A stretch of 64,000 bases of DNA from Faecalibacter bovis (GCF_017948305.1 NZ_CP072842.1:2548501-2612500); one strand, 5' to 3'; shown: positions 7,794 through 17,710, numbered from the stretch's first letter. Numbers and translations are program-made. The notes: generated by a model not told the origin, from the sequence alone.

Positions 7794-10250
7794 ATGAAGA
7801 AATACGCATTTAGCATCATTGTAGCAAGTCTTTTGGTGGGTTGTTCTACACGAAAAGATACTTTTCAGAATAGAAATTACCACAAAATGACTTCTTGGTT
7901 TAATGGCCTTTTTAACGCAGAAGAAGAATTAAATAAAAAACAGATTGAACTGAAATCTTCCTATACTGAAGATTACAGTGAGATTTTACCATTGGGTGAA
8001 AATTATTTTGGAAAAAATGATAATTCACAAGAATTTGATGGTTCTTTACTTAATATGACTCCAGGTAATTTGAATGGAAACGATAATAATTCAAATAAAC
8101 CTACAGGTTACGAAGCTGTTGAATCTAAAGCAAATAAAGTAATAGAGAAACACTCTATGATGATTAGTGGTAATGAGAAAAACACTATGATTGCGCGTGC
8201 GTACTTATTAATTGGAAAGGCAAGGTTTAACAGAGGTAAATATTATGAAGCATTAGATGCTTTAAATTATGTAACCAAAAACTTCCCAAAATCAAAATAT
8301 TACGATGAAGCATTGTTATACCAAACTTTAGCTGATATTCGTGGTGGAAATTATTTTGATGGTCAAGAAAAACTATTAAAACTTTACGATAAAGAAGACA
8401 AATTAAGTAAAGAATTAAATTACTTAACTGCAGCTAATTATGCAGACTTCTTGATCGAAAATAAAATGTACGAAGAAGCTTTAGAATCGCTACAAAGAGC
8501 TGAATATTACAGCAAAGGATCTGATAATAGAGCGCGTGTTTTATTTGCTTTAGGTCAAGTTTATTCTAAATTAGGAATGCAAGAAGAAGCTGGTGAAGCT
8601 TTTACACAAGTATATAAAATTCGTCCAGGATTTGATATGGAAGTAAAATCACAGTTAGCTATTGCTCAAAATTTTGATCCAAAAATCAATACCTACGGTT
8701 CGTACAAAGAACATATTTTAGACCAAAGTAAAAAAGGTATTTATACTTCTAAAAAGAATGAATTCTATTACGCTATTGCTGAAATGGCGTTTCGTGATGG
8801 AAATATTAATGAAGCTATCGAATATTCAAAATTATCTCTAAAAGAACCTATTTCAGACCCTTACATTAGAGCTAAAGCATATGAAAATTATGCAAATATC
8901 GAATTTAGCCAAGGAAATTATCTTCATGCAACTTCTTATTTTGATTCTGCTGTAACAAATTTCACAAAAGAATCTGACAAGAACAGAATTAATGAAAAAA
9001 ATACTATTCTTAAAAAGTTAATGGAAATGCATTACTTGGTACAAAAGAATGATAGTATTTTGCGCATTGCTTCTATGTCTAAAGATGAGCAAAAAGATCA
9101 TTTTACGGCATATATTGCAAAAATTAAAAAAGAAGAAGAAGAACGAGTTATTCAAGAACAGCAAGAAATGGCAGAATTCCAATTGGGTGGAAAAGTTGCA
9201 AGTTTTACATCAAGTTTTGATAATTCAGGTTCTAATAAATTTTACTTCTACAATCAAAGTTTAAAAAATAATGGTTTGGCTGAATTCCAACGTGTTTGGA
9301 ACTCACCTTCTTTAAAAGATAATTGGAGAAATTCGGCTTCCAATCCAGGTGGAAATTTAGCAGATCGTGAAAACGAATTATTAGGAAATATTGCAGCTGG
9401 AGATCCTCGTCGTTTTGAGATTGATTATTATTTAGAGAAAATTCCTAAAACTGCTAATGATTTAAACAATTTAAAAATTACAAGAGATACAACACAACTT
9501 TCTTTAGGTACAGGTTATTACGATCATTTTAACGATGTTAAATTATCCGCATCTACTTTAGAAAAGTTGGTAGCTTCGCCGCCTAAGCAAAAAGAAGTCG
9601 AAGTTCAAGCTCTGTATCAATTGTATCGTATTCATAAAGATCGCGACAAAACGTTAGAAGATAAATACAAAAATATTATTCTTGAAAAGTATGGTAATAC
9701 GATTTACGCTGGATATATTTTAAATCCTGAAGTTGACTTTATTACAGCCGAAACAAAAGAAGCTTTAGCTGATTACGAAGCAACTTATACGCTTTATAAA
9801 GAGGAGAAATATGAAGAAGTAAAACAACGTGTAAGCGCAGCAATTACAAAATATCCGACTGAGATTATTATTGCTAAATTTGCTTTACTTAATGCTTTTG
9901 CAGTTTCGAAAACCGAATCAAAAGAAAATTTTGAAAAAGCTTTAGAAATTGTGGTTTTAGCTTACGATAAAACGGACGAAGCGAAACGAGCGAAACAATT
10001 ATTAGAAAGTTTAAGAAATCCTGATAAATCGGCATTAACAAATGCAAGTTCAGGAAAAAATACGGATAAAGAAGGTAGTAATTCTAACACTGAAGTAACC
10101 AGTGAAGAAGATGAAAATTTTGTTCCACCAATGCCTGGAGGAAATCCATTCGGCACAGTAGATCAACAATTTACACCGAAAGCACCAACTCAGAATAATA
10201 AAAATAATACAAATAAAAAAACAAATTCTACCGATGAGTGGGATAGATAA
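7794..10250 (+). CDS. TPR lipoprotein, PorW/SprE-like (type IX secretion and gliding)
   Basis: An 818-aa lipoprotein starting at the ATG at 7794; an in-frame TTG six bases upstream is an unlikely start. The signal peptide ends in the lipobox LLVGC. The segment after the cysteine (STRKDTFQNRNYHKM, then a Trp-Phe-Asn-Gly-Leu-Phe-Asn stretch and EILPLGENYFG) follows the pattern of PorW/SprE N-termini, and repeated TPR-like helical pairs fill about 120-400 and 590-710. The tail is Asn/Pro/Thr-rich. SprE/PorW is needed for type IX secretion and gliding and is anchored at the outer membrane. The assignment rests on architecture and N-terminal pattern, so another TPR lipoprotein remains possible. 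Confidence 0.7.
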   Translation: MKKYAFSIIVASLLVGCSTRKDTFQNRNYHKMTSWFNGLFNAEEELNKKQIELKSSYTEDYSEILPLGENYFGKNDNSQEFDGSLLNMTPGNLNGNDNNSNKPTGYEAVESKANKVIEKHSMMISGNEKNTMIARAYLLIGKARFNRGKYYEALDALNYVTKNFPKSKYYDEALLYQTLADIRGGNYFDGQEKLLKLYDKEDKLSKELNYLTAANYADFLIENKMYEEALESLQRAEYYSKGSDNRARVLFALGQVYSKLGMQEEAGEAFTQVYKIRPGFDMEVKSQLAIAQNFDPKINTYGSYKEHILDQSKKGIYTSKKNEFYYAIAEMAFRDGNINEAIEYSKLSLKEPISDPYIRAKAYENYANIEFSQGNYLHATSYFDSAVTNFTKESDKNRINEKNTILKKLMEMHYLVQKNDSILRIASMSKDEQKDHFTAYIAKIKKEEEERVIQEQQEMAEFQLGGKVASFTSSFDNSGSNKFYFYNQSLKNNGLAEFQRVWNSPSLKDNWRNSASNPGGNLADRENELLGNIAAGDPRRFEIDYYLEKIPKTANDLNNLKITRDTTQLSLGTGYYDHFNDVKLSASTLEKLVASPPKQKEVEVQALYQLYRIHKDRDKTLEDKYKNIILEKYGNTIYAGYILNPEVDFITAETKEALADYEATYTLYKEEKYEEVKQRVSAAITKYPTEIIIAKFALLNAFAVSKTESKENFEKALEIVVLAYDKTDEAKRAKQLLESLRNPDKSALTNASSGKNTDKEGSNSNTEVTSEEDENFVPPMPGGNPFGTVDQQFTPKAPTQNNKNNTNKKTNSTDEWDR

Positions 10251-10252
10251 AT

Positions 10253-10287
10253 AAAAAAAACTCAACATTTATGTTGAGGTTTTTTTT
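10253..10287. terminator. Bidirectional terminator between the TPR lipoprotein gene and hemB
   Basis: Arms CTCAACAT (10261-10268) and ATGTTGAG (10271-10278) are flanked by eight A on the left and eight T on the right. Confidence 0.85.
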
Positions 10288-10304
10288 ATCTATATATTAT
10301 TATT

Positions 10305-11300
10305 TTATTGATCATTTAATAATCTTGCAGCTTCTTTTGCAAAATAAGTTGTGATTAAATCTGCACCTGCACGTTTCATACAAGTTAATGTTTCTAACAT
10401 GATACGATCATGATCAATCCAACCTTTTTCAGCAGCAGCTTTAATCATTGCATATTCACCAGAAACCTGATAAACAGATACAGGAACTTGTAAATTATCT
10501 TTTACTAACTTCACAATATCTAAATAAGCCATACCTGGTTTTACCATTAAAATATCCGCACCTTCCTCAACATCAGCCATTGCTTCGCGTAATGCTTCTT
10601 GCGAATTGTGGTAATCCATTTGATAGGTCTTTTTATCTTTCGGAATTTCCATATTATCAACTGGAGCACTATCTAAAGCTTCGCGGAAAGGTCCGTAAAA
10701 TGAAGAAGCGTATTTTGCCGCATAAGACATAATTCCTACGTTATCAAAACCATTTTCTTCTAACGCTTCACGCATCGCACCAATACGTCCGTCCATCATA
10801 TCTGATGGCGCAACGAAATCAGCACCAGCTTCTGCATGAGATAAAGTCATTCGAACCAAAGCATCAACCGTTTGATCATTTGCAACTTGTCCATTTTCAA
10901 TGATACCATCATGACCGAAAATAGAATAAGGATCTAATGCAACGTCTGGCATTACAATCATATCAGGACAAGTATCCTTAATTAATTTGATTGTATTTTG
11001 CATTAATCCATTCGGATTCCATGCCTCTTTTCCTGTATTATCTTTTAAGTTATCGCTAACTTTACAATATATGTTTACAGATTTAATTCCTAAATCCCAA
11101 GCTTCTTTTACTTCTTTCTTTACATTATCTAAAGAATTACGGTAAATACCTGGCATTGATGGCACTTCCACCTTTACTCCTTCACCTTCAGCAATAAATA
11201 ATGGCATGATAAAATCATTAGTTGTTAAATGATTTTCACGAACCATACTACGAATAGATTCGTTTTTACGAAGTCTTCTATGTCTGTTATAAATGAACAT
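10305..11300 (-). CDS. hemB: Porphobilinogen synthase (delta-aminolevulinate dehydratase)
   Basis: A 331-aa enzyme that condenses two 5-aminolevulinate molecules to porphobilinogen. The two active-site lysines are K196 (MSYAAKYASS) and K254 (MVKPGMAYLD). The metal-site loop reads DVALDPYSIFGHDG at 119-132: the zinc-binding cysteines of the E. coli/human type are replaced, as in the Asp-type, Mg-dependent enzyme of Pseudomonas. It is a single-gene leftward unit. Its pathway neighbours hemL and hemW are in the window but not adjacent. Confidence 0.95.
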   Translation of the reverse strand: MFIYNRHRRLRKNESIRSMVRENHLTTNDFIMPLFIAEGEGVKVEVPSMPGIYRNSLDNVKKEVKEAWDLGIKSVNIYCKVSDNLKDNTGKEAWNPNGLMQNTIKLIKDTCPDMIVMPDVALDPYSIFGHDGIIENGQVANDQTVDALVRMTLSHAEAGADFVAPSDMMDGRIGAMREALEENGFDNVGIMSYAAKYASSFYGPFREALDSAPVDNMEIPKDKKTYQMDYHNSQEALREAMADVEEGADILMVKPGMAYLDIVKLVKDNLQVPVSVYQVSGEYAMIKAAAEKGWIDHDRIMLETLTCMKRAGADLITTYFAKEAARLLNDQ

Positions 11301-11445
11301 TTTATTATTCTTAGAATTTAAACAAAGTTACTTGTTTTTGTTTATAATTTCTGAATGAATAATATCAATTCTATTTATGATAATATTCAACTTTTTTCAA
11401 TTCATTAATGGAATAAAAATTGATTTAAATAAGTAAACATCATTT

Positions 11446-11988
11446 ATGAGAAAAAACAATTTACTATTATTTAGCACAATTGCACTATCAACTCTTTTAT
11501 TCTTATCTTCTTGTAGTGTAAAAGTTCCTGATCATGTAAAACCAGTATCATATTTTAACTCCAAAGATTATAGCGGAAAATGGTATGAAATTGCACGTTT
11601 TGATTTCAAATACGAAAAAGATATGAGCAATGTAACTGCTGAATATACGATAAATGAAGATGGATCTATCAAAGTTGTAAATCGTGGTTTTGATTACATC
11701 AAAAATGAATGGAAAGAAAAAATTGGAAAAGCTAAATTCAATGGACCAATCACACAAGGTGCTCTTAAAGTTTCATTTTTTGGACCTTTTTATGCCGGTT
11801 ATAATGTGGTTGCAATGGATCCTAATTATCAAACAGCTTTAGTTTTTGGTGAAAGTACAGACTACATTTGGATTTTATCTCGAACTAAAACAATATCAGA
11901 AGAAACTAAACAAAATTACTTAAAGAAAGCCAAAGAAGCTGGATATGATTTAGATCGTTTAGTGTGGACAGAACATGACAAAGATTAA
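11446..11988 (+). CDS. Blc-type lipocalin lipoprotein
   Basis: A 180-aa lipoprotein with signal peptide and lipobox (FLSSC). The lipocalin signature GKWYEIARFDFKYEKDM is at about 45-61, and the later motifs NRGFD and WILSRT complete the bacterial lipocalin (Blc/apolipoprotein D-like) pattern. Such proteins sit in the outer membrane and bind fatty acids or lysophospholipids. The gene lies between the divergent hemB and trmD. I see no terminator in the 46-bp gap, but trmD has a good promoter of its own. Confidence 0.88.
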   Translation: MRKNNLLLFSTIALSTLLFLSSCSVKVPDHVKPVSYFNSKDYSGKWYEIARFDFKYEKDMSNVTAEYTINEDGSIKVVNRGFDYIKNEWKEKIGKAKFNGPITQGALKVSFFGPFYAGYNVVAMDPNYQTALVFGESTDYIWILSRTKTISEETKQNYLKKAKEAGYDLDRLVWTEHDKD

Positions 11989-11999
11989 TAACTAATCAA

Positions 12000-12030
12000 T
12001 TTGTTAAACCATTTTTTAAAAATATCTTTG
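12000..12030 (+). promoter_or_regulatory. Promoter of trmD, near-perfect Bacteroidota consensus
   Basis: TTTG at 12000-12003 and TATCTTTG at 12023-12030 are separated by 19 nt, which is the consensus spacing. The ATG at 12035 lies only 4 nt after the box, so the transcript would be leaderless or nearly so. Confidence 0.7.
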
Positions 12031-12034
12031 CAGT

Positions 12035-12709
12035 ATGCGAATAGATATTATCACAGTTTTACCTGAATTATTAGTAAGTCCCTTTTCAGCCTCAATTATG
12101 AAAAGAGCGCAAGACAAAGGTTTAGCTGAAATTCATGTACATGATTTAAGAGAATTTGGTAAAGGTAGATACCGCCACGTTGATGATTATCCTTATGGTG
12201 GAACTTCTGGAATGGTGATTATGTGTGAACCATTAGATAAAATGATTACCAAATTGAAAGATGAACGTGAATATGATGAAATCATTTATTTAACGCCAGA
12301 TGGTGAAACATTAAACCAAAATATGGCAAATAATTTATCATCTGCAGGTAATTTGATGATGATTTGTGGTCATTACAAAGGGATTGATCAACGTATTCGT
12401 GATATGTATGTGACAAAAGAAATTTCGATTGGAGATTATGTACTTTCTGGTGGAGAATTTGGAGCAATTATTTTAGCTGATTCAATTATACGATTAATTC
12501 CAGGTGTAATTGGTGATGAAACTTCTGCTCTGTCAGATTCATTTCAAGATAATTTATTAGCGCCACCTGTTTATACACGTCCATCAGATTATAAAGGGCA
12601 TAAAGTCCCTGATGTTTTACTTTCAGGTAATTTTCCTAAAATTGAAGAATGGTTACACGAACAAGCAATTGAACGTACAAAAGAAAGAAGACCAGATTTA
12701 CTGAAATAA
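12035..12709 (+). CDS. trmD: tRNA (guanine-N1-)-methyltransferase TrmD
   Basis: A 224-aa SPOUT-class methyltransferase that makes m1G37 in tRNA from S-adenosylmethionine. The [11 protein letters not shown]-type loop, the [12 protein letters not shown] segment (about 109-120) and the [12 protein letters not shown] trefoil-knot motif (about 130-141) are all present. The length is usual for Bacteroidota. It is not in the rpsP-rimM-trmD-rplS operon known from Proteobacteria, and stands alone between its own promoter and terminator. Confidence 0.95.
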   Translation: MRIDIITVLPELLVSPFSASIMKRAQDKGLAEIHVHDLREFGKGRYRHVDDYPYGGTSGMVIMCEPLDKMITKLKDEREYDEIIYLTPDGETLNQNMANNLSSAGNLMMICGHYKGIDQRIRDMYVTKEISIGDYVLSGGEFGAIILADSIIRLIPGVIGDETSALSDSFQDNLLAPPVYTRPSDYKGHKVPDVLLSGNFPKIEEWLHEQAIERTKERRPDLLK

Positions 12710-12713
12710 TATA

Positions 12714-12738
12714 AAGCCTCAATTTATTGAGGCTTTTT
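12714..12738 (+). terminator. Terminator of trmD
   Basis: An 8-bp stem, GCCTCAAT (12716-12723) with ATTGAGGC (12726-12733), is followed by TTTTT. Confidence 0.8.
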
Positions 12739-12766
12739 CTTTATCTTAGAATTTCTATTGTAGAAT

Positions 12767-14197
12767 ATGAAAGCTATTGTAATTGGTGCCACTGGCGCAA
12801 CTGGAAAACCTTTAGTGCAAGAATTAATTAATGATTCTAATTATCAAGAAATCGTAATTCTTGTACGTCGTGATGCTAAAATTTCACATCCAAAAGTGAA
12901 GCAAATCATTGTAGATTTTGATCAACTCGAAAATTATGCTGATTTCATCAAAGGAGATGTTGCATTTTCGTGTTTAGGTACAACGCTAAAAGATGCTGGG
13001 AGTAAAGAAAGACAACGAATTATTGATTATAATTACCAATTAAAATATGCAGAAATTGCTAGTCATAATCAAGTCAATTCTTTTGTTTTAGTTTCTAGTA
13101 TGAATGCTGATAGTAATTCAAAAATCTTTTACTCTAAAATAAAAGGTGAACTTGAAGATGAAATTAAAAAATTAAATTTCGAACAATTAATTATTTTTCA
13201 ACCAGGACTATTACAACGCCCAAATAGTAACCGTTTTGGCGAAAATTTTGGTGTAAAAGCTATTCATTTATTAAATTCATTTGGATTACTAAAAAAATAT
13301 AATCCGCTAAAAGTTGAAGATTTAGCAAAATCTTTAGTCCGTTCAGTTACAAAATATCCAAAAACAAAAATTACAATTAATACCTTAAAAGGACTTCCTT
13401 TACTCCTACTTGTTTTCATGCTTTCATGCGAATCGAAATCTGGTCATAAAGATTCAAATCCTATACAATCCACTGAAATTTCTCAAGAAAATAAAAGAAA
13501 TTTTATCAATACAAACGGGAGTACTATTTTGGATAGATATAATACTCCAGACGGAACGGAAAGAGAAAATTACAGCGAATCTGATTTCGGTTATTTCTTG
13601 CAAAATTTACCCTTAAAACCTTATGGAAGTAGCGTTTTATATTATTCTGGAGAAGAAAAAGACAACCAAAATGTATATAATGCAGTAATTGATTTACCAA
13701 TTGGAACGAAAGATTTGCATCAATGTGCAGATGCAGCCATGCGTTTACGTGCAGATTATTTATATCAACAAAAACTTTACAAAAATATCGCATTCAACTT
13801 CGTTTCGGACGGACAACCACGATATTACACAGAATATGTAAACGGAGATTATTCTGAATCGAAATATTGGGAATATTTAGAACATGTATTCAATTATGCC
13901 AATACGGCTTCATTAAAAAATCAATTACCATCTGTTTCTTATCAAAATATAAAAATTGGAGATATTCTGATTCAAAAAGGAAATCCTTATGGTCATGCGG
14001 TAATGGTTGTTGATTTAGCTAAAAATGATACTGAAACATATGTTTTAATTGCACAAAGCTACATGCCAGCGCAAGAGTTACAAATTTTAAATAATCCAAA
14101 TACTTCAGATGAATCGCCTTGGTATAAAATTCAAGAAGGAAATATTTATACACCTGAATGGAATTTCACAAGTGATGATTGGAAAACTTGGGAGTAA
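12767..14197 (+). CDS. NAD(P)-binding reductase fused in frame to a DUF4846 lipoprotein
   Basis: A 476-aa reading frame with two unrelated parts. Residues 1-205 are a Rossmann protein of the atypical SDR/TIP30-like type: nucleotide motif GATGATGKP at 8-16, FSCLGTTLKDAG at about 67-78 and LVSSMNAD at about 107-114. Residues 206-221 read as a lipoprotein signal, ending in LLLLVFMLSC with the lipobox cysteine at 221. Residues 222-476 match the secreted DUF4846 family (HQCADAAMRLRADYL, HAVMVVDLA). Either this is a real fusion, or two overlapping genes share one frame and the lipoprotein is started internally; ATT codons at 13370 and 13376 are candidate starts, and no ATG or GTG is suitably placed. 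A recent indel joining two genes is also possible. Confidence 0.65.
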   Translation: MKAIVIGATGATGKPLVQELINDSNYQEIVILVRRDAKISHPKVKQIIVDFDQLENYADFIKGDVAFSCLGTTLKDAGSKERQRIIDYNYQLKYAEIASHNQVNSFVLVSSMNADSNSKIFYSKIKGELEDEIKKLNFEQLIIFQPGLLQRPNSNRFGENFGVKAIHLLNSFGLLKKYNPLKVEDLAKSLVRSVTKYPKTKITINTLKGLPLLLLVFMLSCESKSGHKDSNPIQSTEISQENKRNFINTNGSTILDRYNTPDGTERENYSESDFGYFLQNLPLKPYGSSVLYYSGEEKDNQNVYNAVIDLPIGTKDLHQCADAAMRLRADYLYQQKLYKNIAFNFVSDGQPRYYTEYVNGDYSESKYWEYLEHVFNYANTASLKNQLPSVSYQNIKIGDILIQKGNPYGHAVMVVDLAKNDTETYVLIAQSYMPAQELQILNNPNTSDESPWYKIQEGNIYTPEWNFTSDDWKTWE

Positions 14198-14216
14198 TTT
14201 TATTGAAGATTAAACG

Positions 14217-14224
14217 TATTTTTG
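14217..14224 (+). promoter_or_regulatory. -7 element (TATTTTTG) of the helicase gene
   Basis: An exact TAnnTTTG box ends 16 nt before the helicase ATG and sits within the 43-bp gap after the fusion gene. No TTG is seen at the expected -33 distance. Confidence 0.4.
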
Positions 14225-14240
14225 CAAAAATATCACCTGC

Positions 14241-17200
14241 ATGAATTCACAGAACGGAACTCGTTATTTAGAGGAAGTTTTAGCCATACAACAAACTAAC
14301 AAGCCAATAGTTTCTAAATATTTAGACCTAAAACGTGTGGTTGAAAATTTGGCTTTCGAATTAACTAAAAACGAAAGTTTACAATTCTCGAATCTTTTCT
14401 CTAAACTTTCGTTTATTTGTAATACATACAAAGTTTCTACAAAAATTCATTCGTTTCGTGCAACAGTTAAAAAAGTCGAAACACAATCTTATCAGCCAGA
14501 AGAATTAGAATATTTTACACATTTAATGTATGTTTCGGAGTTTATTGCTTCAATTTACGAAGTCATGACTCCTGCAGAATTAATGTACTTTTTTCCTGCA
14601 AAAGCCTATTATACAAATAAAATCACTACGCGCAAACGCATTAAAAAAATGCGTGTTCAGGTGATTGAAATTAAGATGGATTGTTTGATTTGTGATTACG
14701 AAGAAGTTGAAGACGGCGAATATATTACAGTTCGAATTGATGAAGATGGAATCAATGAACGTTTTAAATCAACTTCTAAATTCTGGATTGGCGCACAACT
14801 GAATTTGATTAATGTTTCGGTTGATGAAGAAGATATTTATCACCCAAGATTTATCATTTTAGAACCTGATTATTTAATCAATATTTCCTCTATTGCTGAA
14901 TGTTTCCAAGATTATGGAACTTCTCCTATGCAATTTATTAAAAGCAAATTTGAAGAATCTCCGAATTCAAAACACATCCGATTAGGAAATTTTGCCAATC
15001 AAGTTGTTGATGCTTTAACCACTGAAGGAATTGAAAACACAGATTTCGATGAGCTTTTTATGGAAGATTTTAAAACAAATCCGTTAGAATTTTCGTCTTG
15101 TGAAGACTTAACTAATTCAGAAAAATTTAAAGAATATTACCAAGAAGCCAAAGGCCATTACGATCGTATAAAAAAAGTAATGGAAGAAGATTTTAAAAAG
15201 TATGATATTTCATTAGATCGCATCCTTTTAGAACCTTCTTTTTTGTGTGAACAATTTGGGATTCAAGGTCGTTTAGATATTTTAGATTTAAATCCTGATG
15301 GTAAAAATAAAATTATAGAATTAAAATCTGGAAGTGCTCCTTTTGGAGATCATGAAGGTGTGAAAATTAAGCCAAATCATGCGGTTCAGTTATTTTTATA
15401 TTATCAAATAATTGGTGTATTATTCGATTTAGAATTTAAAGATATTGCGAATCATACTGATGGTTACATTTTCTATTCTAAAGTTTATTCTGGAAATTTA
15501 CGTTACGACAAACCTAATTTAAGTCGAGTTCAATCGATCTTAGATTTAAGAAATTTAATCATTATTAATGAACATATTTTAAGTTCTGGTGATAGAAATT
15601 TAACTGAAAATTTAATTAATCAAGTTAATGTAAATGAGCTAATTAAGTTAAAAAACTTAAACCCAAAGTTTAAGGAATTAGTTGGTAATCAGATAGAAGC
15701 ATTTCAGCTTCCGATAAAAACAAGCACACCCTTAGAAAAAGAATATTTCTATAGTTTTGCAAGCTTTATTGCGAAAGAACAATATTTGGGGCAATTAGGA
15801 CTTGGACAATCAAATTCGAATAACGGATTAGCAAGTTTGTGGTTGAATACATTTGATGAAAAAGCTAGAAATTATGAAATCATTTATGATTTAGTGATTC
15901 AAGAAAATTCTATTCATCAAGACAAACGACAAATTGTTTTGAAGCGTACCAATCCGGCAAACGATTTTATATCAATTCGCGAAGGAGATATTTGCGTACT
16001 ATATCCAAGAAACAACAATGGAGAAACAGCATTATCAAATCAAATTTTTAAATGTACAATTCGTTCAATTAAAAAAGATTCAATCACACTTCAATTCAGA
16101 TATAAACAACCAAATACTCACTTCTTTGACACATTAGGAACTGATACCAAATGGGCTTTAGAACGTGATTTTATGGATAATTCATTCATATCAATGTATA
16201 GAAATATTTATGCATTTATGAAAAGTAAATCCGACACCAAACAATTATTACTTAATCAACGAGAACCAATTAATCCTTTGGATTATAATTTCCATAAAGA
16301 TTATTTATCTGAAGAACAAAATCGCATCTTGAAAAAAGCACTTTCTTGCGAGGATTATTTCTTATTAAATGGCCCTCCAGGAACGGGTAAAACTTCAATC
16401 ATCATCAATGAATTGGTCAAAGAATTATACCAAAATTCTAAGTCCAATATATTGCTGTTAGCCTATACCAATCGTGCCGTAGATGAATTGTGTGAAAGTA
16501 TAAATGATGCAATTGATGATTCAATCAACCAGAAATTTATTCGAATCGGAAGCGAATTAACAACTTCGCCTGAACATCATAAAAATTTATTGAATGTTAT
16601 TATTCGTAAAAAAGAAGAAGAATTAAAACAAATTGGCGAAAAATTTACTCGTAAAACAATTATTGATTTAATTCAAAATCAACGAATTTTCATTTCAACA
16701 GTGGCTTCTATTACCAATAAATCGGATATTTTAAAGCTTAAAAAATTCGATACGATTATTATTGATGAAGCTTCACAGATCTTAGAACCTCAAATCATTG
16801 GAATTTTACCAAAAACTAAACGCTTTATTATGATTGGAGATCATAAACAATTACCTGCTATTGTTTTACAATCTCCTGAATTATCTAAAACAAATTCTGA
16901 AAAACTAGAAGAAATCGGATTAGTAAACCGTAAAAATTCTTTATTTGAAAGATTATATGAGTTTTGTGAGAAAAATAAATATGAAAATGCCTACGATCAA
17001 TTAACTTATCAAGGTCGTATGCATTACGAAATTGCTGATTTTCCGAACCAACATTTTTATGGAGGAAAGTTGAACGTAGCTTATGATTTGGAACATTTAA
17101 ATAATGATGCAAAGCAAAATTTAGCTCGACAACGTGCAGAATTGAATTTAAAATCGTTTGAAAACAATCATTTGCAAGAGCTTTTAACAACTAAACGTTT

Positions 17201-17693
17201 TGCATTTTTAGAAGTTGAAGAGCATCCATCGTTACCAAAAACAAATTACCAAGAAGCTGATTTGGTTGTTGAATTGGTAAGAGAAATTATTAAAATATAT
17301 AACTTCAATCAAAAAGAATTCAATCCTAAAAAGACGATCGGTATTATTGCTCCATTTAGAAATCAAATTGCTTTAATAAAACAAAAATTAGAATTAGCTA
17401 ACATTCCTGATTTCGACCAAATTACGGTAGATACAGTTGAACGTTACCAAGGAAGCCAACGAGATATTATCATTTATAGTTTTGCTGTAACACATTTTGC
17501 ACAGTTAAATTCTTTAGTTAATATGAATGATAATGGTGATGTTGATAGAAAATTAAATGTGGCTTTAACTAGAGCGAAGGAACAATTATTCTTGATTGGG
17601 AATAAATATATTCTAAAAGAAAATCAAATCCTTAATAATTTGATTTTCTACTTAGATTATCGTCAGTCATTACTGACAGTAAGTTTAATTTAG
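14241..17693 (+). CDS. Dna2-like nuclease-helicase (PD-(D/E)XK plus superfamily 1 helicase)
   Basis: A 1150-aa protein. A PD-(D/E)XK nuclease domain lies before the helicase: D346 in GRLDIL, then E360 and K362 in IIELKSG, with a QxxxY motif (QLFLY) about 20 residues later, as in Cas4/RecB/Dna2 nucleases. The SF1 helicase follows: Walker A GPPGTGKT at 711-718, DEAS at 842-845, GDHKQLPA, VERYQGSQRD (motif V) and NVALTRAKEQL (motif VI). The order matches eukaryotic and bacterial Dna2-type enzymes that process 5' flaps or DNA ends. It is encoded alone; no partner genes of a defence system are nearby, so a repair role is more likely. Confidence 0.82.
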   Translation: MNSQNGTRYLEEVLAIQQTNKPIVSKYLDLKRVVENLAFELTKNESLQFSNLFSKLSFICNTYKVSTKIHSFRATVKKVETQSYQPEELEYFTHLMYVSEFIASIYEVMTPAELMYFFPAKAYYTNKITTRKRIKKMRVQVIEIKMDCLICDYEEVEDGEYITVRIDEDGINERFKSTSKFWIGAQLNLINVSVDEEDIYHPRFIILEPDYLINISSIAECFQDYGTSPMQFIKSKFEESPNSKHIRLGNFANQVVDALTTEGIENTDFDELFMEDFKTNPLEFSSCEDLTNSEKFKEYYQEAKGHYDRIKKVMEEDFKKYDISLDRILLEPSFLCEQFGIQGRLDILDLNPDGKNKIIELKSGSAPFGDHEGVKIKPNHAVQLFLYYQIIGVLFDLEFKDIANHTDGYIFYSKVYSGNLRYDKPNLSRVQSILDLRNLIIINEHILSSGDRNLTENLINQVNVNELIKLKNLNPKFKELVGNQIEAFQLPIKTSTPLEKEYFYSFASFIAKEQYLGQLGLGQSNSNNGLASLWLNTFDEKARNYEIIYDLVIQENSIHQDKRQIVLKRTNPANDFISIREGDICVLYPRNNNGETALSNQIFKCTIRSIKKDSITLQFRYKQPNTHFFDTLGTDTKWALERDFMDNSFISMYRNIYAFMKSKSDTKQLLLNQREPINPLDYNFHKDYLSEEQNRILKKALSCEDYFLLNGPPGTGKTSIIINELVKELYQNSKSNILLLAYTNRAVDELCESINDAIDDSINQKFIRIGSELTTSPEHHKNLLNVIIRKKEEELKQIGEKFTRKTIIDLIQNQRIFISTVASITNKSDILKLKKFDTIIIDEASQILEPQIIGILPKTKRFIMIGDHKQLPAIVLQSPELSKTNSEKLEEIGLVNRKNSLFERLYEFCEKNKYENAYDQLTYQGRMHYEIADFPNQHFYGGKLNVAYDLEHLNNDAKQNLARQRAELNLKSFENNHLQELLTTKRFAFLEVEEHPSLPKTNYQEADLVVELVREIIKIYNFNQKEFNPKKTIGIIAPFRNQIALIKQKLELANIPDFDQITVDTVERYQGSQRDIIIYSFAVTHFAQLNSLVNMNDNGDVDRKLNVALTRAKEQLFLIGNKYILKENQILNNLIFYLDYRQSLLTVSLI

Positions 17694-17710
17694 TTAGTTT
17701 GTGATGCAAA

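Noticed and set aside
17652-17676. Palindrome GTCAGT-CATT-ACTGAC at the 3' end of the helicase gene
   Set aside because: It is inside coding sequence and has no T run; probably chance.
14241-17693. Helicase-nuclease as part of an anti-phage defence island
   Set aside because: No defence partners, mobile genes or unusual composition are nearby; all neighbours are housekeeping genes.
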